Assembly (NCBI GenBank): GCA_047618505.1
Contig: JBLHLB010000282.1
Coordinates: 1 to 5,661 of the forward strand
Source of the DNA: JBLHLB01 sp047618505
GTDB taxonomy: Bacteria > Planctomycetota > UBA1135 > GCA-002686595
DNA length: 5,661 bases
Direction of reading: 5' to 3'
Below, in pieces: positions 1 to 5,404 of the stretch (positions within the stretch are counted from its first letter, which is position 1; the number at the start of each line of letters is the position of its first letter). Position numbers and translations under genes: made by a program. A model generated the notes under the pieces. That model was given only the letters and a program-made list of their open reading frames with translations, did no database searches and was not told where the DNA came from.

Positions 1-749
1 TATTCCTAATGATGCTCTGGGGAGTGTTCTCCGCCGGCGGCTGGTTGCAAGTGTTCCTGGGAGAGGCCAAGGGGAATTCTTTGCGCCGCTTTCTAGTGGG
101 CGGCGCGAAGCACTTCTTGCGCTTCCTACGCGTGTGGATTCTGACTCTACTGGTGTTGTCGCTCGTAACCTGGTTGTGCTTCGGATGGCCCTGGGAAGGA
201 CTTCTCCTGGAGATGATCCTCGGCTTGAGGGGCGGTGAACTGGAGTTGCTGGAATCAGAGACCTGCGTACTCATCCTCGCCTGGACCCAGGCCGGAGTGC
301 ATGCCTTGCTCTTCGCGCTAACCCTTTCCTGGGCGGACTACACTCGCACACGCCTGGCCCTACAGGATTCACGATCGGCGCTTTGGTCAGGCCTGTGCAC
401 TGCGCTACTGATCCTGCGGCACCCCGTTCAAACCCTGCGGCCGGCTCTCTTGATCTTCCTGATTGAGTTCCTCGCAGTCTGGTTCCTGGGCGGCCTCTCC
501 TGGCGTTGGAGTACCGAGTTCGGAGCTGATGCGGGCGTCATGCAACTCCTCATGATCCTTGGACTCGGTCAAGCCCTGATGATCTTCCAAACCATCGCCC
601 GCGCTGCCCGCTACCACGCCGCCGTTGCCCTCAGCCGGACCTTCGTTCCGCCCGCCTCATCCCCCGACCCTTGGGCTAAACGCATCGGCGGCCCCGGCGG
701 CCCCCAATACCCCATCGACGACGAGGAAGACTTCGCCATCTCCCTGTAG
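1..749 (+). CDS. Multi-pass membrane protein of unknown function, 5'-truncated by the window edge
   Basis: The reading frame is open to the left edge (first full codon at 3). The ATGs at 9 and 12 are probably internal, because there is no room for a ribosome binding site and the protein would start inside a conserved-looking FxxGG segment. Counting from the ATG at 9, hydrophobic stretches lie near residues 39-61, 86-108, 145-163 and 174-196, joined by short basic loops (for example RRF and RFLR near 26-41, and DYTRTRLAL near 110-118). This suggests an inner-membrane protein with at least four membrane segments here and more upstream. The C-terminus is a soluble tail rich in Pro, Gly and acid (about residues 214-246, with a DDEED run). 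The FxxGG motif, the basic pre-helix segment and the 'ADYTRTRLALQD' loop remind me of uncharacterised membrane proteins from Acidobacteria and Deltaproteobacteria, but I cannot name a family. No enzymatic motif is visible and no function is proposed. It converges on the TetR gene. Confidence 0.75.
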   Translation, partial: FLMMLWGVFSAGGWLQVFLGEAKGNSLRRFLVGGAKHFLRFLRVWILTLLVLSLVTWLCFGWPWEGLLLEMILGLRGGELELLESETCVLILAWTQAGVHALLFALTLSWADYTRTRLALQDSRSALWSGLCTALLILRHPVQTLRPALLIFLIEFLAVWFLGGLSWRWSTEFGADAGVMQLLMILGLGQALMIFQTIARAARYHAAVALSRTFVPPASSPDPWAKRIGGPGGPQYPIDDEEDFAISL

Positions 750-1014
750 CAGCTAGCACCCCTGGGTGGGGTTCCGCTGTGCCGGCCTTCCTTTGGGGGA
801 TGTCGACAGGCGCCACCGGGCGCGGTTTTTGACGGACAAAGGCCTTCGGGTTGGCGCCCGTGTGGCTATGGCGAGGTCCGTTTTGAACCCGATCTCTCCA
901 GCCCATTCCCGGGCGGCATGGACCGCGATCACAGCCAGCTCGAGCGTGCGCCCAGGCTTGATTGATGGGATCTGTTGCGAGTGAATCGTGAGCAGAGGCA
1001 GACTCCACACTCGG
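750..1014. other. Intergenic gap between two convergent genes
   Basis: This 265-base stretch separates the 3' ends of the membrane-protein gene (plus) and the TetR gene (minus). It contains a weak terminator-like hairpin near 810-830 and an inverted GGCGCC-based pair (809-815 with 852-858). Several frames are open on both strands, as expected in GC-rich DNA. The minus-strand frame 1010-753 is the most gene-like of them and is discussed as a finding. None of these is well enough supported to be called a gene. Confidence 0.6.
810..830 (+). terminator. Weak candidate intrinsic terminator for the upstream membrane-protein gene
   Basis: A 5-bp GC stem (GCGCC at 810-814 with GGCGC at 819-823) encloses a 4-base loop, followed by GG and five Ts (826-830). 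It lies about 60 bases after the stop at 749, on the correct strand. The stem is short and two Gs separate it from the T run, so this is only a plausible terminator. Confidence 0.3.
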
Positions 1015-1752
1015 TTATTCGGGGGCGGGCACCAGAGCTTCGAGTAGAAGCGTATCCGCCCGCTTCAGCAGGCGTGGAACGCCCGGGAGCTTCAAGAGCG
1101 GGCTGAGGAGCGGGAGCGCCTTACCCAGGAGCTCTATGAGCCCATGGGTAGCCCTTGTCCCTGGGCTTCGATCCAGCAGCCAGAGCAGAATGAACCCAAG
1201 GTGTAGTAGGTAGAAGAGTCGCCCCAGGGCACGTCCCAGGGACTCCTTCGGGGCATCCGTTGCGCCGCAAATGGACTCGATGAACAGGTCCTGGACCCGC
1301 TCGCGGGAGATGGCCGTGCGGTTCGAGAAGAGCCCATCTCGACCGTTGCTGACGAACAAGCCTGTCAACTCACCTAGGCTGCGGCGGTGCGGTGTGAGAA
1401 CTTCGAGACTGCTCTTGAGGGTGGCCATAACACGGGTGCGCCAGCGCCCGCGGCGGGGCCTGGCTATCTCCACAAGATCCTTTGATAGCTCGCCGTAAAG
1501 GGCCTGAATGATCGATTGCTTGTCGGGGAAGTATCGATAGAGAAGCGCGTGGCTGACACCTGCACGCTCCGCGATGTGGCGCAGCGTTGTCGCCTCGAAG
1601 CCCTTCTCGGCCATGGATTCCACGGCTACTGCATAGAGCTTTCGGCGCATCTCCTCGCCCTGGGCGGTGCGCCCGGCGGGGCGCCCCCGGCCTCGGCGAG
1701 GGCTGTCCCCCGAAGATTTCGAATTTGGGGGGGTGCTTTTATCGGTGACCAT
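1015..1752 (-). CDS. TetR/AcrR-family transcriptional regulator
   Basis: A 245-residue one-component repressor. The N-terminal DNA-binding domain spans about residues 35-85. It has a first helix (RRKLYAVAVESMAEKGF), the conserved 'TTLRHIAERAGVSHALLYRYFPDK' region carrying the helix-turn-helix (about 55-75), then helix 4. Before it lies an arm of about 30 residues containing RGRGRP (20-25), an AT-hook-like minor-groove motif often seen in TetR arms. The rest is the usual variable, helical ligand-binding and dimerisation domain. Its hydrophobic patch FYLLHLGFILLWLLDRSPG (about 180-198) resembles a C-terminal type found in other GC-rich bacteria; the ligand is unknown. The gene diverges from an SDR oxidoreductase with 14 bases between start codons. 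A palindrome centred on its own start codon suggests autoregulation and control of the SDR gene. There is no clear Shine-Dalgarno; the predicted promoter would give an almost leaderless mRNA. Confidence 0.93.
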   Translation of the reverse strand: MVTDKSTPPNSKSSGDSPRRGRGRPAGRTAQGEEMRRKLYAVAVESMAEKGFEATTLRHIAERAGVSHALLYRYFPDKQSIIQALYGELSKDLVEIARPRRGRWRTRVMATLKSSLEVLTPHRRSLGELTGLFVSNGRDGLFSNRTAISRERVQDLFIESICGATDAPKESLGRALGRLFYLLHLGFILLWLLDRSPGTRATHGLIELLGKALPLLSPLLKLPGVPRLLKRADTLLLEALVPAPE

Positions 1753-1765
1753 GGTTACCTAAAAT
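1738..1765 (+). promoter_or_regulatory. Candidate promoter for the SDR gene, with the operator as its spacer
   Basis: TAAAAT at 1760-1765 matches the -10 consensus in 5 of 6 bases. A poor -35 (TTTATC, 1738-1743, 3 of 6) sits 16 bases upstream, so the 16-bp palindrome is exactly the spacer, a classical repressor position. Transcription would begin near 1771-1773, just after the ATG at 1767. Either the real SDR start is later (GTG at 1800) or this promoter call is wrong. Confidence 0.35.
1744..1759. promoter_or_regulatory. Candidate TetR operator: 16-bp palindrome on the tetR start codon
   Basis: GGTGACCATGGTTACC is symmetric in 7 of its 8 base pairs; the exception is G1747/T1756. Its centre (CCATGG) contains the TetR start codon on the minus strand. 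Weaker symmetry continues outward into an A/T flank (T1739-T1740 with A1763-A1764). The length, its position in the divergent gap and its adjacency to a TetR gene fit a TetR-family operator. Binding is inferred, not shown. Confidence 0.6.
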
Positions 1766-1792
1766 AATGAAGTCCACAGAAGAACGTGTCAA
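1764..1792 (-). promoter_or_regulatory. Candidate sigma70-type promoter for the TetR gene
   Basis: Read on the minus strand, a perfect TTGACA (-35; plus positions 1787-1792) is followed by a 17-base spacer and CATTAT (-10; 1764-1769, 4 of 6 consensus bases). Transcription would start only about 3-5 bases before the TetR ATG, giving a near-leaderless transcript that begins inside the palindrome. The promoter lies in the first codons of the divergent SDR gene. Confidence 0.5.
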
Positions 1793-2786
1793 CCCTGCTG
1801 TGGCCGCGGGTCTACATCGGCGTAAGATCGTCATCCCCGGGGGTAGCGGACGCCTAGGCCGCATCCTCGCCGGGGCCTTCCGTGAGCGCGGTGACGAGGT
1901 TGTCGTGCTCACCCGCCGGCCAGTGTCAGAGAGAGCGGTAGAGTCCCGGCGGGAGGACCTTCTCCCGATCCGCGAAGTGCATTGGGACGGCCGCAGTCGG
2001 GGCTCCTGGGAAGGGGAGATAGACGGAGCGGATGCTGTCCTGAATCTGGCAGGTCGCTGCGTCGACTGCCGTTACAACAAGCACAACCTGGAGCAGATGC
2101 TTCACTCGCGTGTGGATTCAACGCGGGCAGTTGGTCGGGCCATCGAGCGCTCGATACGGCCGCCGGGCCTTTGGCTGCAGATGAGCACCGCGACGATCTA
2201 CGCGCACAGGATGGATGCCCCAAACGATGAGGCCACGGGTGTCATTGGGGGCTTCGAGTCCGGTGTCCCCGGCTACTGGCGGACGAGCGTGAACATTGCA
2301 CTGGAGTGGGAGCGTGCCCAGGCGGAAGCACATGTTCCGGGCACGCGCCGCATAGCCCTGCGCAGCGCCATGGTCATGAGCTCCCAGCCTGGCGGAGCCT
2401 TCCTGATCTTCAAGAGGCTTGCACGTCTGCGCCTGGGGGGCAGCATCGCCGGCGGTCGAGCATTCATGTCCTGGATTCACGAACGTGATTTCGTGCGTGC
2501 CATTCAATTCCTTATGGAGCACAGAGAGCTGGAGGGCGCCATCAATCTGGCGGCCCCGGAACCACTTCCCCAGGCGGAATTCATGGCCGCCCTGCGCGAC
2601 TCCATGGGGATTCGCATCGGTCTGCCAGCCACTCGAGCAATGGTTCACCTCGGGGCGTCCATCCTCGGCTCAGATCCGGAACTCATCCTCAAAAGTCGTC
2701 GCGTTATTCCTGGCACGCTGCTCGCCGCGGGTTTCGCCTTCGACTTTCCAAGCTGGGGACAGGCGGCCCGCGACCTCGTCGCCTAG
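1767..2786 (+). CDS. TIGR01777-family SDR-type NAD(P)-dependent oxidoreductase/epimerase with C-terminal DUF1731
   Basis: A 339-residue atypical/extended SDR. The Rossmann nucleotide-binding loop is GGSGRLG (25-31) after the first strand KIVIP. NLAG (93-96), the 'STATIYAH' segment (140-147) and SWIHERDF (235-242) follow the order known for the TIGR01777 family (E. coli YfcH-like). The last third, with NLAAPEPLPQAEF (260-272) and 'RRVIPGTLLAAGFAFDFP' (311-328), is a typical DUF1731 tail. I see no classical YxxxK catalytic pair, as is common in this family, and the substrate is unknown. Family members usually begin a few residues before the first strand, so the 19-residue lead from ATG 1767 looks long; GTG 1800 is the alternative, and neither has a Shine-Dalgarno. 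The gene is probably repressed by the divergent TetR protein. Its stop codon overlaps that of the convergent GNAT gene. Confidence 0.92.
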   Translation: MKSTEERVNPAVAAGLHRRKIVIPGGSGRLGRILAGAFRERGDEVVVLTRRPVSERAVESRREDLLPIREVHWDGRSRGSWEGEIDGADAVLNLAGRCVDCRYNKHNLEQMLHSRVDSTRAVGRAIERSIRPPGLWLQMSTATIYAHRMDAPNDEATGVIGGFESGVPGYWRTSVNIALEWERAQAEAHVPGTRRIALRSAMVMSSQPGGAFLIFKRLARLRLGGSIAGGRAFMSWIHERDFVRAIQFLMEHRELEGAINLAAPEPLPQAEFMAALRDSMGIRIGLPATRAMVHLGASILGSDPELILKSRRVIPGTLLAAGFAFDFPSWGQAARDLVA

Positions 2787-3652
2787 GACAGTTTCATCTC
2801 ACGGAATGACGCGACCAGCCCATAGCCAAGCGCTGGATAGAGATGGTTTGAGGTCCGGTTCTCCGCGATCGTGAAGAGGGTTGCGAAGGACTTCCCCATG
2901 TCATCGATAACGTGCTTGGTTATCTCGGTGGTGATCGCGGACGCGTAGTGTTTCCCGCGTTCGCCCTTGGGTGTATAGACGAATCCAATGGAGGCGGATC
3001 GCGGTGTGGGTCGACTCCAGGAGGCGCTGGCGACAGCGACTCCATCGACCTCCCACAGAAAGACGCGTCCCGCCAACAGGTGCGGTGTCATGCGCATGGG
3101 CGGGTCCCCTTCCTTCGTCATCTCCGTCTCGATCCCGAACTCCGTGGCCCAGCGATTGACGAGCTCGCTGTCATCCTGGGTGGCAAGCCGCGATTGCCCG
3201 GGCAGGTCGAGGGTGCGCGTAATCTTGGAGCAGCGGTAGAGCAGCATGTTGTGCGTCACGCGGAGACAGCTGCGCCCTTCAGCTTCCAAGGCCCGCGCGA
3301 ACACCGCCGTGGCTGCCTCCGGACCGAAACAACCGGGCAGGCGCGGACTCGAGTTCTTCGCAAGGACATCCGCCAGGCCCAGAAGGAGCGCCGGGCCAGC
3401 ATCGTCGGGCATGTCCGTCATCGTTAGGCTGCGCTTGGCGGGTCCCCAGAAAAACGCGCCGACGACTTGGTTCGTGGCTTCGCGCTGCAGCGTCCAGGTG
3501 TTTGCAACACCATGGTGCTCGTCGGGGTTCGCGTCATTTAGCCGCGCCAAGCCCCAGACCATTCCACGCAGGGCTTCGTCAGCCGCGAAGAAGTCCGCGG
3601 CGACGTCGAGCAATTCGCCGGGCGTCCCATGACGAACAAGTCGGTACTTCAT
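2783..3652 (-). CDS. GNAT-family N-acetyltransferase
   Basis: A 289-residue protein whose C-terminal half (about 155-285) is a GNAT acyl-CoA transferase domain. 'WEVDGVAVASASWS' (200-213) looks like the central strands. 'SIGFVYTPKGERGKHYASAI' (221-240) is motif A with the acetyl-CoA pyrophosphate loop, and 'LFTIAENRTSNHLYPALGY' (259-277) is motif B. The usual second glycine of the RGxG loop is His235 here. Residues 1-145 form a less conserved N-terminal region that may be a degenerate second GNAT fold. The acceptor is unknown. The gene lies directly downstream of sfsA; its ATG overlaps the sfsA TGA (ATGA, 3649-3652). A good Shine-Dalgarno (AAGAGG, complement of 3661-3666) sits 8 bases before the start, so both reinitiation and independent initiation are possible. 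At its 3' end, its TAG shares CTAG (2783-2786) with the SDR stop codon. Confidence 0.9.
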   Translation of the reverse strand: MKYRLVRHGTPGELLDVAADFFAADEALRGMVWGLARLNDANPDEHHGVANTWTLQREATNQVVGAFFWGPAKRSLTMTDMPDDAGPALLLGLADVLAKNSSPRLPGCFGPEAATAVFARALEAEGRSCLRVTHNMLLYRCSKITRTLDLPGQSRLATQDDSELVNRWATEFGIETEMTKEGDPPMRMTPHLLAGRVFLWEVDGVAVASASWSRPTPRSASIGFVYTPKGERGKHYASAITTEITKHVIDDMGKSFATLFTIAENRTSNHLYPALGYGLVASFREMKLS

Positions 3653-4389
3653 TTCTTACGCCTCTTGCCGCCCACGGGAATCGCAACCCGTTCACCGAGG
3701 ACGATCTCGATTTCCCGCGACAGCGTTAGGGACTGGGGCTCGACTTTGGTCGTGAAGACGCGTATTTCCACGCCCGCCTCCGCCGCTTCGCGCAGGCCGT
3801 TAGCGTAGGCCGGGTCGATGCTGTCCGCAGGCCGGAAGACGTCCACATCGTCACGGCTAACGAAGAAGAACTGAACGGCTCGATGGCCCTGGGCGACCAT
3901 CTTGATCAGTTCTCCAAGATGCTTCAATCCGCGAGCCGTGACGCCGTCAGGGAACATGGCCGTCGGCGGCTCGGCCAGGGTCGTATTCTTGACCTCGACG
4001 TAGCAGTCCGGGAGTCCATCACCCTTGAGGAGGACATCGATGCGACTGTTTTCGCCGTACTTCACCTCACGCTTGCTCTCGGTGTATTGCTCTAGGCCAG
4101 GCACTTCACCCGCGGCCAAGGCCTCGGCTACGACGCGGTTGGGCACGCCGGTGTCGATGTTGATCCAGACGCCGTCAACCTCAATGCCCTGCCAGGTGTA
4201 GCGCAGCTTGCGTTTGGGGTCCTTGGAGTCCCGCAGCCAGGCGGTCGCACCCTCCACTTTGCAGCCCATCAGGCTGCCCGTGTTCGGGCAGTGGGCCGTG
4301 ATGACTTCGCCATCGACTTCGACGTCGGCAAAGAAGCGCTTGTAGCGACGGATAAATCGACCGACGATAGGGGGGTCTTCGAAGAGCAT
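3649..4389 (-). CDS. sfsA: SfsA family protein (sugar fermentation stimulation protein homologue)
   Basis: A 246-residue protein, the usual length for SfsA and recognisable throughout. The N-terminal OB-like part has RFIRRYKRFFADV (11-23) and the hallmark HCPNTGSLMG (33-42), then IDTGVPNRVVAEAL (78-91). The C-terminal PD-(D/E)XK nuclease-like part has SRIDVLL (115-121), CYVEVKNTTL (129-138, with Glu132 and Lys134 of the ExK element), FPDGVTARGLKHLGEL (146-161) and 'QFFFVSRDDVDVFRPADSIDP' (from about 173). The E. coli protein was described as a DNA-binding protein affecting maltose metabolism; a nuclease role is suggested only by the fold, and its job here is not evident. The start ATG is supported by AGGA (complement of 4397-4400) 7 bases upstream. 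It is the first gene of a two-gene unit with the GNAT gene and diverges from the M24-like gene across 53 bases. The tail GGKRRKK is basic. Confidence 0.95.
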   Translation of the reverse strand: MLFEDPPIVGRFIRRYKRFFADVEVDGEVITAHCPNTGSLMGCKVEGATAWLRDSKDPKRKLRYTWQGIEVDGVWINIDTGVPNRVVAEALAAGEVPGLEQYTESKREVKYGENSRIDVLLKGDGLPDCYVEVKNTTLAEPPTAMFPDGVTARGLKHLGELIKMVAQGHRAVQFFFVSRDDVDVFRPADSIDPAYANGLREAAEAGVEIRVFTTKVEPQSLTLSREIEIVLGERVAIPVGGKRRKK

Positions 4390-4442
4390 AAGCGGATCCT
4401 ACCGTCATGCGTTGAGCGGAGAAGACCGGCCCCCCAACTTCG
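4390..4442. promoter_or_regulatory. Divergent intergenic region between sfsA and the M24-like gene
   Basis: These 53 bases should carry the control signals of both flanking genes. The sfsA Shine-Dalgarno (AGGA, complement of 4397-4400) is clear. I see no convincing -35/-10 pair or palindrome on either strand, and no Shine-Dalgarno before the ATG at 4443 (the preceding bases are C-rich). Confidence 0.4.
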
Positions 4443-5300
4443 ATGAACTCCAATCAAGACATTGCACAAAAGCCCGCCAAGCGCGGGCGTAGGCTCCCCA
4501 GCGCCGATGAGCTGGTTCGATTCCGCCAGGTGAGCCTGAGATCCCACGCCGTTCTAGCCGACGTGGCCGATGAACTGTTTCCGGGGATTACAGAGCGAGG
4601 TGCCGCGAAGATTCTCGGGGAACGCCTCCTGGCGGCCGGAGCCGACCGGCACATGATTGAACCGCGCGTTCTATTTGGACAGCGAGGGAGCCTCCCCGCA
4701 GCGGGCCCCTGGCAGGATGCTCGGCCCGGTTGGAGTACCCTTGATTCCACCGCTAGCTATCTCCTGGAGGCCGTTCCGCTCCTGGGCGGATTGCCCGCGC
4801 CGGCGGCAATCGTGGGCGGTTTGATCGGGCGGCCCGAGGGGCTTGGGTCCGGCGAGCGGCTGCTCCGCGAGGTGCGTGCTGAGATTCCGAAGTGCATCAC
4901 ATCCGGTGGATCATGCCGCGATCTGGCGCAGATGGTGACAGCCCTTGGCAAGCGCCGCGGTTGGCGCGACACATCCCGTCCCCGGGCGGGTTGGGCTCTG
5001 GCCAGACGCCTGGACCGTTTGCCCGGTGGACTGTCTTCGCCCCAGGCACCCTGGGGTGGCGCGCTCATGGAGCGTTCACGCATGGGCTACTTTGGCCTTC
5101 GACGTCTGGCTCCGGCCAGTGCTCTCGCCTGCTCCATTTGGAGTCGGGACCCGGCAGCCGAGACCCCCGTGACCCAGGGTCTTTGGATGATTGCAGCGCG
5201 CTTCGCCCGCGGCCCAGTGGGGGTGATCAGTCGGGACCTCCTGTGGATTGATGAGAACGGCCCGCGTTGGCTGAACGACTGCGCTTTGCCCATGGCCTAG
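4443..5300 (+). CDS. Divergent M24 (creatinase/aminopeptidase fold) family protein, probably a pseudoenzyme
   Basis: A 285-residue protein with no signal peptide or membrane segment. The stretch from about residue 28 to 85 (VSLRSHAVLADVADELFPGITERGAAKIL..., then PRVLFGQRGSLP) reads like the first helices of the pita-bread fold, including the 'PGxTE' turn. LDSTASY (100-106) may match the first metal-binding Asp strand. 'RRGWRDTSRPRAGW' to RRLDRLPGGL (171-197) resembles the GW...GHR...PH region, and 'TQGLWMIAARF' to RDLLWIDENGPRWLND (244-279) resembles the C-terminal EPH and E-D-LL...WL strands. The catalytic residues appear lost: His at the GH position is Arg188, PH is Pro-Gly, EPH is AAR and the final ligand Glu is replaced (ISRDLL, 262-267). 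If the family call holds, peptidase activity is unlikely. The start is uncertain because ATG 4443 has no Shine-Dalgarno; GTG at residue 30 is an alternative. The family call rests on my reading of motifs. Confidence 0.6.
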   Translation: MNSNQDIAQKPAKRGRRLPSADELVRFRQVSLRSHAVLADVADELFPGITERGAAKILGERLLAAGADRHMIEPRVLFGQRGSLPAAGPWQDARPGWSTLDSTASYLLEAVPLLGGLPAPAAIVGGLIGRPEGLGSGERLLREVRAEIPKCITSGGSCRDLAQMVTALGKRRGWRDTSRPRAGWALARRLDRLPGGLSSPQAPWGGALMERSRMGYFGLRRLAPASALACSIWSRDPAAETPVTQGLWMIAARFARGPVGVISRDLLWIDENGPRWLNDCALPMA

Positions 5301-5315
5301 TCGATGCCTCGAACA

Positions 5316-5347
5316 TTGCCCCCGTTGCTCCCTCGGCACGGGGGCAA
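5316..5347 (+). terminator. Strong hairpin after the M24-like gene, probable terminator
   Basis: TTGCCCCCGT (5316-5325) and ACGGGGGCAA (5338-5347) are perfectly complementary, giving a 10-bp stem with a 12-base loop. Two further GC pairs are possible if one T bulges. It begins 16 bases after the stop at 5300. No T tract follows directly (the next bases are ATCATT; a T-rich TCTTTTGTT comes about 20 bases later), so it may act as a weak or bidirectional terminator, or as a 3'-end stabiliser. Confidence 0.55.
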
Positions 5348-5404
5348 ATCATTCGCGGCGTGCCATCTTTTGTTAGCCGCCGACTTGCCTCGGCCGCACT
5401 TGCC

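Noticed and set aside
809..858. Inverted GGCGCCA/TGGCGCC pair considered as a larger terminator or operator
   Set aside because: GGCGCC is itself palindromic and common in GC-rich DNA; symmetry does not extend beyond seven bases.
2118..2648. Long minus-strand open frame (176 codons) opposite the SDR gene
   Set aside because: It is antisense to a well-supported SDR coding sequence and has no recognisable motif; long antisense frames are expected in GC-rich genes.
2419..2874. Plus-strand frame inside and past the SDR 3' end
   Set aside because: It is a shifted frame of the SDR gene that also runs into the GNAT gene; no motifs are visible.
2912..3427. Plus-strand open frame (171 codons) opposite the GNAT gene
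   Set aside because: The minus-strand GNAT frame carries clear motifs A and B; this one has low-complexity composition and no family resemblance.
4892..5251. Shifted plus-strand frame within the M24-like gene, considered as evidence of a frameshift that would restore the catalytic residues
   Set aside because: The frame does not contain the missing His/Glu ligand motifs, and the main frame continues with sensible C-terminal M24-like strands, so a frameshift is not supported.
5301..5312. TCGA-TGCC-TCGA repeat considered as an attachment or recombination site
   Set aside because: It is only four bases repeated around a four-base spacer, with no second copy or mobile gene nearby.
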